A stretch of DNA of 64,000 bases from Acuticoccus mangrovi. GTDB taxonomy: Bacteria > Pseudomonadota > Alphaproteobacteria > Rhizobiales > Amorphaceae. Of this stretch, positions 8,162 to 16,646 are shown in pieces (the stretch's first letter is position 1; every line of letters starts with the position of its first letter). The stretch spans positions 54,781 to 118,780 of the forward strand of contig NZ_JAEKJA010000027.1 in NCBI RefSeq assembly GCF_016411865.1, given 5' to 3'. The position numbers and the translations under genes were made by a program. Under the pieces are notes generated by a model that saw only the letters and a list, made by a program, of their open reading frames with translations, ran no database searches and was not told the DNA's origin.

Positions 8162-10642
8162 CTACTCGCTCTTCTGCGCCTCGGCCTCCAGGATCGGCTG
8201 CACCGCGCCGAGGGCGGCCTGGCGCCGCTCCTCCGGGGTGTAGTTGTGGTGCGCGTCGGCGTCGTCGGCGATGCGCACCGTCACCTGGCGGCTGGCGAAG
8301 CGGATGCCCTCCTGCTCGAACAGCTCGTTGATGCGCATATAGACGTGCCGCCGGGTGACGAACTGGTCGCCCGGCCGGGTCATGAACTTCACCCGCAGGA
8401 TCATCGCCGAGTCCTCCATCTGAACGACGCCCTGCGACTTCAGCGGCTGGAGGAACATCGGCCCCACCTCCGGATCCTCCAGGAGCTCCTGGCCGAGCTT
8501 CTTGATGAGCTTGCGCACCTGCTCCACGTCGGTGCCGTATTCGAGGCGCAGGGGCAGCTTCATCACCACCCAGTCGCGCGAATAGTTCGTCAGGCGCTTG
8601 ATGTCGCCGAACGGCACGGTGTGCAGCGGGCCGTTCTGGTGGCGCAGCTGGAAGGAGCGGACGGAGATCTTCTCCACCGACCCCATGACGCCGCCGACGT
8701 CGATATACTCGCCCTTGCGGAAGGCGTCGTCGGCGAGGAAGAAGGCGCCGGAGAAGATGTCGCGGATCAGCGTCTGGGCGCCGAAGCCGACGGCGAGGCC
8801 CACCACGCCGGCACCGGCGAAGAGCGGCCCCACGTTCACCCCGAGCCCCGAGAGCACGATCATGCCGCCGATGGAGGCGATCGACACGAGGAGGAGATTG
8901 CGCAGGAGCGGCAGGAGCGTCGCGAGGCGGGTGGAGCCGGTGCCCATCCCGTCCTCCGACTGGCCGTGGCCGGGGCCGGGCTCCTCCTCCGCGATCTTCC
9001 CGTCGATCCAGGTGCGGACGATCTGGTAGAGGGCGTAGGTCGCGAACAGCACCGCGAGGTAGCCGACGAACTGCACCGTCCCCTCCCGCAGGGAGAGGCG
9101 GCCCCACACGGCGAGCAGCGTCATCACGCCGACGATCGCGGCGAGGATCGCCGCGAGATGCTCGCCGAGCCCCTTCCAGCGGAGCTGCCAGATGGTGACC
9201 GGGTTGACGAGGGGCGCCGCGGGGGTCTCGATCTCCTCGCCTTCCGCGAGCACCTCCGCGGGCGTCTCGGCGACGGGCGCGCTCTCGGCTTCCAGGACCT
9301 CCTCGGCGGCGGCCTCCTCTTCTTCCTCTTCGTCCTCGTCGTCCTCCATCATGGCGGCGGCCTCGGCGACGGCGGCCGCACGCTCGACCGCCGGCATCGG
9401 CAGCGCCTCGGGCGGCATCGCCGCCGTGCCGCCCGAGGCGCGGTGAAGGTCGGCCTGCTGGGCGCGGAAGCGCCGGTCGATCAGGATGACGCAGACGCCG
9501 AACAGCGCGATCGCCACCACGAACGCCACGATCGGGCCGAGGATCGGGCCGACCAGGAAGCCGCCGCGGAGCAGGATGGTGGCGATGTTCGACGCCGTCG
9601 TGGCCGCGAGATAGACGATCGCCAGGATATGCCAGGTGCCCGCCAGCACCTTGCGCAGCAGGCCCGGCCGCGGCGCATTGCCCCGGATCAGCACCGCGAC
9701 CACCTTGCGATGGGACAGGACGTAGGCCCCCATCAGGATGCTCGCCACCAGCGACGCGACGATCCGCATCACCGCATGCGCGTCGGGGTCGATCTTGAAC
9801 CAGGCGAAGCACACGCTGATGCCGACGAAGACAATCGAGACGGCGAACACCAGCAACAGCTCGCGCGTCATGTGCACGGCCGTCGCATCGTCGATCGGCA
9901 GGAGGCGCAGCTCGGGCGACTCCGGCTGGAAGACGTTCACCGTCAGGTCGCGCAGCACGAGGTAGAGCGTCATGCCGATCAGGAGCACCAGCGAGGTGGT
10001 ACGGGTCGGGCCGAACTCCGGCGTGACCGCGATGACGATCACCGCACCGACCGCGAAGAACACCGCCGCCGAGACCCACAGGATGACGGTGCGCAGGAGG
10101 CCGTAGCTGATCCGTTCGGCCCGACGCAGCGTCACCCCCTGGTAGAGCGAGCGGAAGGGCTTGCGCAGCCAGCGCAGCAGCAGGCGTCGCGAGACGAGGC
10201 CCGCGGCCACCGACACCACGCCGAGCACCACCGACCAGACCATCCAGCCGAGCGAGCCGCTCGGATGGGCCGTGTAGAGGGCGGCGGCGACGGCCTCGGG
10301 CACCCGCGGCACGCTGGCAAGAATGTCGGTCATGCGGTTGCGCAAGGTGGTCGCGACATCGAGAGCGTCCGACGCGGAGACGCCGCCGCCTTCGGGCTGC
10401 GCCGCCGGGGCGCTCGGATCGATGACGACGACGGTGGCGCCGGCCTCCCGGGCGCTCGTCACGATCGACTCGATGGTCGGCGCGGTCTGGCCGCTCGCGG
10501 CGGGTGTGGCCTCGCTCTTGCTCGCCGCCCCCATCATGGCTTCCTCGGCGGCGATCTGCGCACCGACCGGTCCGGCGAGCACCATGAGGGTGAAGGTGAT
10601 CGCCAACGTCGCCGCCAGCCTGTCGTAGAAGCGTTTCTTCAT
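8162..10642 (-). CDS. MscS family mechanosensitive channel, large form
   Basis: 826-aa membrane channel. The ATG at 10642 is chosen because it begins a clear signal peptide (MKKRFYDRLAATLA...PVGAQ); an in-frame start 19 codons upstream is unlikely. A periplasmic N-terminal region of about 120 residues precedes multiple membrane segments. The conserved MscS pore helix and beta domain sit in the C-terminal third (GLAVGFGAQTLIRDIFSG, then VPFGDIKRLTNYSRDWVV). Between membrane segments is a cytoplasmic loop with a nearly uninterrupted acidic run (MEDDEDEEEEEEAAAEE). Much larger than E. coli MscS (286 aa), it resembles the MscK/YbdG-like large forms. It should release solutes on hypo-osmotic shock. 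It converges on the SGNH gene with 22 bases between stops. Confidence 0.88.
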   Translation of the reverse strand: MKKRFYDRLAATLAITFTLMVLAGPVGAQIAAEEAMMGAASKSEATPAASGQTAPTIESIVTSAREAGATVVVIDPSAPAAQPEGGGVSASDALDVATTLRNRMTDILASVPRVPEAVAAALYTAHPSGSLGWMVWSVVLGVVSVAAGLVSRRLLLRWLRKPFRSLYQGVTLRRAERISYGLLRTVILWVSAAVFFAVGAVIVIAVTPEFGPTRTTSLVLLIGMTLYLVLRDLTVNVFQPESPELRLLPIDDATAVHMTRELLLVFAVSIVFVGISVCFAWFKIDPDAHAVMRIVASLVASILMGAYVLSHRKVVAVLIRGNAPRPGLLRKVLAGTWHILAIVYLAATTASNIATILLRGGFLVGPILGPIVAFVVAIALFGVCVILIDRRFRAQQADLHRASGGTAAMPPEALPMPAVERAAAVAEAAAMMEDDEDEEEEEEAAAEEVLEAESAPVAETPAEVLAEGEEIETPAAPLVNPVTIWQLRWKGLGEHLAAILAAIVGVMTLLAVWGRLSLREGTVQFVGYLAVLFATYALYQIVRTWIDGKIAEEEPGPGHGQSEDGMGTGSTRLATLLPLLRNLLLVSIASIGGMIVLSGLGVNVGPLFAGAGVVGLAVGFGAQTLIRDIFSGAFFLADDAFRKGEYIDVGGVMGSVEKISVRSFQLRHQNGPLHTVPFGDIKRLTNYSRDWVVMKLPLRLEYGTDVEQVRKLIKKLGQELLEDPEVGPMFLQPLKSQGVVQMEDSAMILRVKFMTRPGDQFVTRRHVYMRINELFEQEGIRFASRQVTVRIADDADAHHNYTPEERRQAALGAVQPILEAEAQKSE

Positions 10643-10815
10643 GATCCGTCTGCCTGCTGGTCTCGGTGGCGCGGCGAAGGGTCCGATGGGGGAGACCATC
10701 GCCCATAGCTTTTCAGACTACTTCTGCGGTGTTCGACAGTCGCCCGTCAAAGGCTTTCGTGGCGCCCGGTCGACCGCTCGGCTAGGCTTGTGGCAGAAAT
10801 GAGCGGGAGGGGGCG
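10643..10815. promoter_or_regulatory. divergent intergenic region, mscS-like / MBL hydrolase
   Basis: This 173-base divergent spacer must contain promoters for both flanking genes. GGGAGGGGG (about 10805-10813) is the SD of the plus-strand gene. I could not identify convincing -35/-10 pairs. Confidence 0.35.
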
Positions 10816-11553
10816 ATGGAGCGCGTCAGGGCCGAGGACTGGTACACCGTCCGCCGTCTCGACGACGACGTGACGCTGATCTACGAGCCCTACGTCATCC
10901 CGTTCGCGCGCTGCAACATCTGGCACGTGCGCGGCCGCGACGCCGACCTCCTCGTCGACAGCGGCAGCGGAGTGGTGAGCCTGCGCGAGCAGGTGCCGCT
11001 CCTGACCGAGAAGACCTGCCTTGCCGTGGCGAGCCACACCCACTTCGACCACATCGGCTGCCACCACGAGTTCGAGCACCGCCTGGTGCATGCCGCCGAG
11101 GCGGAGATCCTCGCCCACCCGGACAATCGCGCCACCCTCGCCGACCCCTATGTCGACGACAAGATGTTCATCAAGCTGCCCCCCGCGCCCTTCACCGCCG
11201 ACGCCTACGGCATCAAGGGCCGCGCCGCGACGCGCATCCTCGCCGACGGCGACGTGGTGGACCTCGGCGACCGCAGCTTCGAGGTGATCCACACTCCCGG
11301 CCACTCCCCCGGCGGCATCGCGCTGTGGGAGGCGGCGACTGGGATCCTCTTCTCAGGCGACATCGTCTACGACGGGGAGCTCCTGGAGAACACCTACCAC
11401 GCCAATGCGGCCGACTATCTCGCCAGCATGAAGCGGCTTCTGGAGGTGCCCGTGCGCGTCGTCCACGCCGGCCACTGCGCCAGTTACGGGCGGGAGCGGC
11501 ATCGCCGGATCATCGGCGACTGGCTGGCGCAAAAGGAAGCCGCCGCCCACTAG
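10816..11553 (+). CDS. MBL-fold metallo-hydrolase
   Basis: 245-aa metallo-beta-lactamase-fold hydrolase. The metal site motif is H74-T-H76-F-D78-H79; further metal ligands are likely in the GHSPGG segment and in FSGDIVYDG, with a final His in VHAGHCAS. The length and layout fit the glyoxalase II-like or general MBL hydrolase group. No signal peptide is present, so it should act in the cytoplasm. It has a strong purine-rich SD and stands alone between the mscS-like and KaiC-like genes. The exact thioester, lactone or phosphodiester substrate cannot be read from the sequence. Confidence 0.88.
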   Translation: MERVRAEDWYTVRRLDDDVTLIYEPYVIPFARCNIWHVRGRDADLLVDSGSGVVSLREQVPLLTEKTCLAVASHTHFDHIGCHHEFEHRLVHAAEAEILAHPDNRATLADPYVDDKMFIKLPPAPFTADAYGIKGRAATRILADGDVVDLGDRSFEVIHTPGHSPGGIALWEAATGILFSGDIVYDGELLENTYHANAADYLASMKRLLEVPVRVVHAGHCASYGRERHRRIIGDWLAQKEAAAH

Positions 11554-11607
11554 ACCTCGCGTCGGCGCGTTGCATCGGCCGCCGAGACGTGCCCATGGTG
11601 TCGCACG

Positions 11608-11625
11608 AAAGGACAATAGTCCTTT
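11608..11625 (+). terminator. 7-bp inverted repeat after the MBL gene
   Basis: AAAGGAC (11608-11614) and GTCCTTT (11619-11625) form a perfect 7-bp dyad with an AATA loop, followed by TTC. It lies 55 bases after the MBL stop and 130 bases before the KaiC-like start. It could be a weak intrinsic terminator or an operator for the KaiC-like operon. Confidence 0.35.
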
Positions 11626-11754
11626 TCAACGGGTTGTGCGTCGACGGACCTTGCATCCGGAAGCAGCAAGCGGATCGCCCGATCCCGCCGACGCATCCGA
11701 TCGGGCGGGATCGTGCCACCACCTGGGAACGCGGCGCACGATCGGAGGTCATCC

Positions 11755-13197
11755 ATGCTGCCCGAACTCAAGTCCACCGGATCTCCCGGCCTCGACGAGG
11801 TGCTGCGGGGCGGCCTTCCCGATTCCAACCTCCACCTCGTGCAGGGCCCGCCGGGGTCGGGCAAGACCACCCTCGCCCTCCAGTTCCTGCGGGCGGGCCT
11901 CGCGATCGGCGAGAAGGCCCTCTACATCACCCTCAGCCAGACGAGGGACGAGCTCGCCCGGATCGCCGCGAGCCACGGCTGGGACCTCGACGGCATCGAC
12001 GTGGTGGAGCTGCACGCCAGCAACGAGGGCGTTCCCGCCGAGCAATCGATCTTCCAGACGGCCGACCTGCGGCTCGACCAGACGCGGCGGGAGATCGAGC
12101 GGTCCATCGAGGCCCACGCCCCCTCGCGCGTCGTCTACGACTCGCTGCTGGAGGTCCGCCTCCTCACCCTCGACGACCCGCGCTTCCACCGCGAGCTGAT
12201 CGGGCTGCGCACGGCGCTGAGCCGGCGCGGAATCACCGCCCTTCTTCTCGACACCGAGCCCTCGGCGACCGAGGCCGCCCTCGGCGCGCGCGACATGCAG
12301 GCCCGCGGGATCGTCCACGGCATCATCACGCTCGACAAGGTGCTGCCCAATTTCGGCCGCGCCCAGCGGCGCATCGAGGTGTCGAAGATGCGCGGCATCC
12401 CGGTCCACGACGGCTGGCACGACATGGACATCCGCGGCGGCGAAGGCCTCGCCGTGTTCCCCCGCCTGGTGCCGTCCGCCGGCCGCCTCTCGATGCACGC
12501 GGCGACGACGCCGGCCCCTCTCATCCGCTCGGGCGTCGAGCGGCTCGACGACCTCTTCGGCGGCGGCATGGAGCTCGGCACGACCACCATGGTGGTCGGC
12601 CAGGCCGGCACCGGCAAGTCGACCATCGCCTCGCTCTACGCGACGGCCGCGCTGGAGCGCGGGGAAAAGGTCTCCCTCTTCCTCTTCGAGGAGCGCCCCG
12701 AGACCCTCTTCCGCCGCTCCGAGGGACTCGGCATGAAGCTGCGCGAGCAGGCCGCCTCGGGTGCGCTGCGGATGTTCGACTTCAATCCCAACGAGATCAC
12801 CGCCGGCGAGTTCTCCCAGATCGCCCAGCGCGAGGCCGACATCGACGGCGTCCGCACCATCGTGATCGACAGCTTCACCGGCTACATGGCCTCGGTTGCC
12901 AACGAGGCCCAGGCGCTGTTCGATATTCAAGCACTCCTGAAGTATCTTGCGCGAAAGGAGATCCTCACCATCCTGGTCGTTGCGCAGCGAGGGCTGCTCG
13001 GGGCAAACGACGAGGTCCGACTCGATCTCAGTTTCTTGGGTGACACGGTGCTATTGTTGCGGATGAAAGAGGACGGAGGCGTGGTGAAGCGGAGTCTCGT
13101 GCCGGTGAAGAAGCGTCACGGCCCCCATTCGATGGACATCTACGAGCTCATCATCGAGCCCGGCCGCGTCGAGGTCGGGATGGCGCGGCCGTCGTGA
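11755..13197 (+). CDS. KaiC-like double-domain RecA-family ATPase
   Basis: 480-aa protein with two tandem KaiC/RecA domains, each with a Walker A: GPPGSGKT (Lys37) and GQAGTGKS (Lys288). ATG 11755 was chosen over an upstream GTG because CGGAGG (11743-11748) is correctly spaced. Cyanobacterial KaiC is a clock ATPase; in non-cyanobacteria such paralogues usually occur without KaiA/KaiB and often sit beside histidine kinases, as here. Its stop overlaps the next start by 4 bases (GTGA), so translation is coupled to the HWE kinase. It probably acts as an ATP-dependent input module for the downstream phosphorelay. No kaiB is visible, so a true oscillator is not supported. Confidence 0.88.
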   Translation: MLPELKSTGSPGLDEVLRGGLPDSNLHLVQGPPGSGKTTLALQFLRAGLAIGEKALYITLSQTRDELARIAASHGWDLDGIDVVELHASNEGVPAEQSIFQTADLRLDQTRREIERSIEAHAPSRVVYDSLLEVRLLTLDDPRFHRELIGLRTALSRRGITALLLDTEPSATEAALGARDMQARGIVHGIITLDKVLPNFGRAQRRIEVSKMRGIPVHDGWHDMDIRGGEGLAVFPRLVPSAGRLSMHAATTPAPLIRSGVERLDDLFGGGMELGTTTMVVGQAGTGKSTIASLYATAALERGEKVSLFLFEERPETLFRRSEGLGMKLREQAASGALRMFDFNPNEITAGEFSQIAQREADIDGVRTIVIDSFTGYMASVANEAQALFDIQALLKYLARKEILTILVVAQRGLLGANDEVRLDLSFLGDTVLLLRMKEDGGVVKRSLVPVKKRHGPHSMDIYELIIEPGRVEVGMARPS

Positions 13198-14225
13198 AAC
13201 AGGAGGAGCGTCCGGCCGAGACGCTGCCGCAGATTCTGGTTGCGACGCCGCTCACGGCGGATGCGAACGTCATCATCGAGGCGCTGGGCGAGGCGGGCAT
13301 CGACGCCCGCCGCATCGGCGACCACGAGCCCCTCGCGGTGGCCGGCGAGACCGCGGGCTGCCTGCTCGTGCCGCAAGAAGGCCTCACGCCCGCCTTCTCC
13401 CAGGCGATCGCCGATTTTCTGGCGAACCAGCCGCCCTGGTCGGAGCTTCCGGTGCTGATCCTCGTCGGCGAGCAGGCCGACCCCTTTGTGGTGCGCGACC
13501 AGCTCTTTTCCGACTGGCGCTCGCACAAGATCACCGTCCTCACCCGCCCGATCTCGCCGGTGACGCTGTTGACGGCCACCCAGTCGGCGCTGCGGGCGCG
13601 GCTGCGCCAGTTCCGCCTGCGCGATCAGCTCGAGCGCGAGCAGGAGCTTCGCCGCGAGCTGAACCACCGGGTGAAGAACATCCTGTCGACGGTGCAGGCG
13701 ATGGCGCGCATGACGCAGCGCCTCGGCGGCTCCGACGGCTCCCGCTTCAACGACTTCGAGGCACGACTTGGTGCCCTCTCCACCGTCCATGCGATGCTGC
13801 AGGACGATCGGGGGGAGCCGGCCACGCTGCGCCACGTGGTGAGCGAGCTGATCGCCCCCTATGCGAACGGCGAGGAAGGCCGCGTCAGCGTCTCGGCGCC
13901 GACCCGACCGCTCGACCCCGAGGCGGCGAAGACCCTCGCCCTCTGCCTCCACGAGCTCGCGACCAACTCGGCGAAGTACGGCGCCTTCTCGACCGAGGCG
14001 GGACACGTCGACATCCGCCTCGCCCGGGACGGCGAGGGATGGGCGTTCTCCTGGACCGAGAGCGGTGGCCCGCCGGTGACGCCGCCGCAGCGCCAGGGCT
14101 ACGGTACGCGCTACCTCAACGGCGCGCTGCAGAGCCTCTTCGGCCACTCGCCGGACTTCGACTATGCCGCCGACGGCTTCCGCCTCCGCGTCGGCGGCGC
14201 GCAACCGGTCCTCTTCGCCGATTGA
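13194..14225 (+). CDS. HWE/HisKA_2-type sensor histidine kinase
   Basis: 343-aa soluble kinase, GTG start overlapping the KaiC-like stop. The phospho-acceptor is His158 in ELNHRVKN, the H-box typical of HisKA_2/HWE kinases of alphaproteobacteria, followed by an ATPase domain (LCLHELATNSAKYGAF). The N-terminal 120 residues look like a receiver-type fold (QILVATPLTADANVIIEALGE) that lacks an obvious phospho-Asp in the usual place, so it may be a pseudo-receiver for protein contact. There are no membrane segments. HWE kinases often signal in general stress or light responses. Coupling to the KaiC-like ATPase suggests that protein is its sensor partner. Its likely target is the single-domain receiver 46 bases downstream. 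Confidence 0.88.
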   Translation: MKQEERPAETLPQILVATPLTADANVIIEALGEAGIDARRIGDHEPLAVAGETAGCLLVPQEGLTPAFSQAIADFLANQPPWSELPVLILVGEQADPFVVRDQLFSDWRSHKITVLTRPISPVTLLTATQSALRARLRQFRLRDQLEREQELRRELNHRVKNILSTVQAMARMTQRLGGSDGSRFNDFEARLGALSTVHAMLQDDRGEPATLRHVVSELIAPYANGEEGRVSVSAPTRPLDPEAAKTLALCLHELATNSAKYGAFSTEAGHVDIRLARDGEGWAFSWTESGGPPVTPPQRQGYGTRYLNGALQSLFGHSPDFDYAADGFRLRVGGAQPVLFAD

Positions 14226-14271
14226 ACCACTTCGCCCTCCTCGCCGTTTACTGTGCCGAGGAGTTGGACCC

Positions 14272-14613
14272 GTGCCCATATTCGTTTGCGACGACAATGC
14301 CCTGATCGCCATGATGCTCGAGGATCTCATCGAAACCTTGGGACATCGCTGCTGCGGCGTGGCCAGCGCGTTCTCCCCGGCGCTCGAGGGCGCGGTGGAG
14401 AACGGGGCGACGCTCGCGCTCGTCGATCTCGACCTCGCCGACGGGGCCACCGGCCTCACCCTGGTGGGTGCGTTGGCCGAACACGACATCCCCTCGATCA
14501 TCATCTCCGGTCAGGCACACTCGGTGCCGCCGGGTCACGGCGCCGTCGCTCTCTTCGAGAAGCCGGTGGACGAGGTCGCGCTCAGCGCCGCGATCCAGCG
14601 CGTCGTCGGCTGA
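14272..14613 (+). CDS. single-domain response regulator
   Basis: 113-aa stand-alone receiver. The GTG at 14272 follows GAGGAG (about 14259-14264); the open frame extends upstream but is not protein-like there. The acidic pocket CDDN is at about residues 6-8, the phospho-Asp is Asp52 (LVDLDL), the Ser/Thr switch position is in ISGQAH, and Lys lies in FEKPVD. There is no output domain, so it probably acts as a phosphate shuttle or sink, or binds a partner, for the HWE kinase encoded just upstream. All three genes (KaiC-like, kinase, receiver) form one operon. Such HWE-kinase single receivers are common in Hyphomicrobiales. Confidence 0.85.
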   Translation: MPIFVCDDNALIAMMLEDLIETLGHRCCGVASAFSPALEGAVENGATLALVDLDLADGATGLTLVGALAEHDIPSIIISGQAHSVPPGHGAVALFEKPVDEVALSAAIQRVVG

Positions 14614-14647
14614 GGCCCCTCCGGGCCGACGCCGAGGCGGGCGGCAG

Positions 14648-15574
14648 CTACTCGACCGCTTCGGCGACGGACGCCTCGTCCCCGACCCGCGTGCCGGCGC
14701 GCGACAAGGCGGCGAGGAGGCTCGTCTCCGCCGCCGCGAACTCCGCCTCCGACGCGTCGTCGCTGCGCACCGGCGGCAGCGCGTTGAAGCGGTCGCCCCG
14801 TTCCGCATTGAGCGCCGCCCGCTCCGCGACCGTCACGGCGATGCCGAAGGCGGCGAGCTTGTCGGCGAGATAGTCCTCCTCCCGGAAGCGCTCGGCCGTC
14901 AGCTCCAGGATGCGGGCACCGCACTCGCGCGCACGGGCCGCATAGGCCGCCTGCCGCGCCTCCGTCTCGAGGACGTGCCAGTAGCAGAGCTGGTAGTCGG
15001 AGCATCGGCGCCAGTCGGGCAGCGGCACGAGGACCGGATCGTCGGGCCCGACGAGGAACTGGAGGCCGTAGCGGCTGCGCCCGGGCACCCAGTCCATGCG
15101 CAGGAGAGAGCGGGCGACGGCCCGCCGGTCGCGGCGCAGCATCACGAGGTCCGGCATCACGCCGAGATGGTCCATCGCCTCGAAGAAGCCCTTGCCGAAG
15201 CCGTTGTGCCCCTCGAAGTAGGTGCCGCCCTCGGGGACGGCGGCGAAGACCACCGGCAGCTTGTCGTAGATCAGAAACTCCTCGGCGGTCGCCCGATCGC
15301 GCTGCACGGCGCGCACCATCCAGGCAAATTTCGGCTCCGGCTCGTGCACCGACTGCACGGCGGAGACGTGCGCCATCAGCGCGGCGAGCGCGCCCGAGCC
15401 CGACCGCCCGCTCGTGATGCAGAAGATCAGGCGGCGCGCAGCGGCCTCGCGCTTGGCCCGCTCGACCGCCGGCCCGCGCCGCCCCAGCGCATTGAGCGCC
15501 TTGTAGCGCCCCTTCATCCGCTGCGCCCGCATCGTGCGGCTGAACGAGGTGCGACTCGTCGGACAGAACGCCAT
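14648..15574 (-). CDS. sulfotransferase-like P-loop protein
   Basis: 308-aa protein, with the ATG at 15574 supported by a GGGGGA-type SD. ITSGRSGSGAL (about residues 52-62) matches the 5'-phosphosulfate-binding loop of PAPS-dependent sulfotransferases, and LRRDRRAVARSLLRM (about residues 143-157) fits the 3'-phosphate-binding segment. There is no membrane segment or signal peptide. Sulfotransferases of this kind modify surface polysaccharides or small molecules, but no glycan gene is adjacent. It converges on the receiver gene with 34 bases between stops. An unrelated P-loop glycan-modifying enzyme is possible; sulfotransferase is the best fit. Confidence 0.68.
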   Translation of the reverse strand: MAFCPTSRTSFSRTMRAQRMKGRYKALNALGRRGPAVERAKREAAARRLIFCITSGRSGSGALAALMAHVSAVQSVHEPEPKFAWMVRAVQRDRATAEEFLIYDKLPVVFAAVPEGGTYFEGHNGFGKGFFEAMDHLGVMPDLVMLRRDRRAVARSLLRMDWVPGRSRYGLQFLVGPDDPVLVPLPDWRRCSDYQLCYWHVLETEARQAAYAARARECGARILELTAERFREEDYLADKLAAFGIAVTVAERAALNAERGDRFNALPPVRSDDASEAEFAAAETSLLAALSRAGTRVGDEASVAEAVE

Positions 15575-15926
15575 CAGTCCGTCCCCCGCGCAGCGATCCG
15601 CTGCGCTCCCCACGGGCCGCCTCGCCTCGTGCCGTCCCGTCCGACGCGCACCGGCGGCACGGCGCACCCGCGCCACTCGTCACAACCAATTATCACGCTC
15701 GTCCTCGTCAGGGGATTTTGCCGCCCGGGCGGCCTTCAACCGGCTATTCTAGTCAAGCCGCAGTCCGTTCGCGGTCGATCGAATGGCCGCACCTCGCATT
15801 TTTTGCGCAAACTCGCCACCGTGATGCGGCAGATATGTAGGCGAGCCGGGGGATCTTCCGTTCAAGCGGCCCTCGCTTACCTATGTATGATCGGTCACAT
15901 GATGCGGAGAGCGAACTAGAGAGCGC
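15575..15926. promoter_or_regulatory. divergent regulatory region upstream of the OmpR-type regulator
   Basis: 352 bases without a gene. It contains a perfect 10-bp palindrome TTTGCGCAAA (15802-15811) and an imperfect inverted repeat: TATGTAGGCGAG (15834-15845) against CTCGCTTACCTA (15872-15883), 10 of 12 positions complementary, spacer 26. The repeat is 44-93 bases before the regulator start and could be its autoregulatory site. No clear -35/-10 pair was found. Confidence 0.4.
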
Positions 15927-16646
15927 ATGTCCAAGATCCCTCGCATTCTCGTCGTCGACGACGACGCCGAAATCCGCAACCTGCTCGACCGCTATCTGAG
16001 CGGACAGGGCTTCCGCGTCGCCACCGCCTCCGATCGCCACGACTGTACCGAGCGGATCGCCGAAACCGCGCCCGACCTCATCGTGCTCGACGTGATGCTG
16101 CCCGACGGCTCGGGGCTCGACATCTGCCGCGAGCTGACGGCGCGCCGCTCGCCGATCCCGGTGATCCTGCTGACCGCGCTCAAGGAGGACGTCGACCGCA
16201 TCATCGGCCTGGAGCTCGGCGCCGACGACTATCTCGGCAAGCCCTTCAACCCGCGCGAGCTGACGGCTCGCATCCGGGCGGTGCTGCGCCGCTCGGCGCA
16301 GATCGACACCGTCGACGACGAGACGGTGATCCACCACTTCGCCAACCTCTGCGCCGAGCCGCGCCTGCGGCGCGTGACGCGCGACAACGGCGAGGAGATC
16401 ATCCTCACCGGCGCCGAGTTCGACCTTCTGCGCACCTTCTTGGAGCGGCCGGGGCGGCTGCTCTCGCGCGACCAGCTCCTCGACCTCACCCAAGGGCGCG
16501 ATCGCGACCCGATGGACCGGTCGATCGACGTTCTCATGAGCCGCCTGCGCCGCAAGCTCGGCGACAGCCCCGACGGTCCGTTCTTCAAGACCGTGCGCAA
16601 CGGCGGCTATCAGCTCACCGTTCCGGTGCGCAGCGAGCGGACCTGA
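15927..16646 (+). CDS. OmpR-family response regulator
   Basis: 239-aa two-component regulator. The receiver domain (1-120) has the acidic pocket D11/D12, phospho-Asp55 (IVLDVMLPD), the Thr switch (LLTA) and Lys in LGKPF. The C-terminal winged helix (about 130-235) carries the typical FDLLRTFLERPGRLLSRDQL segment and ends with KTVRNGGYQLTV. It binds DNA and should control a stress or envelope regulon. Its stop overlaps the kinase start by one base (TGATG), so the two are co-translated. By length and sequence it fits the OmpR group of alphaproteobacteria; the exact orthology is not provable here. Confidence 0.92.
   Translation: MSKIPRILVVDDDAEIRNLLDRYLSGQGFRVATASDRHDCTERIAETAPDLIVLDVMLPDGSGLDICRELTARRSPIPVILLTALKEDVDRIIGLELGADDYLGKPFNPRELTARIRAVLRRSAQIDTVDDETVIHHFANLCAEPRLRRVTRDNGEEIILTGAEFDLLRTFLERPGRLLSRDQLLDLTQGRDRDPMDRSIDVLMSRLRRKLGDSPDGPFFKTVRNGGYQLTVPVRSERT

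Noticed and set aside
13194..14613. Reading the HWE kinase and receiver as part of the PhyR-NepR-EcfG general stress system
   Set aside because: No phyR, nepR or ecfG gene is present and no clear GGAAC-N16/17-CGTT promoter was found nearby.
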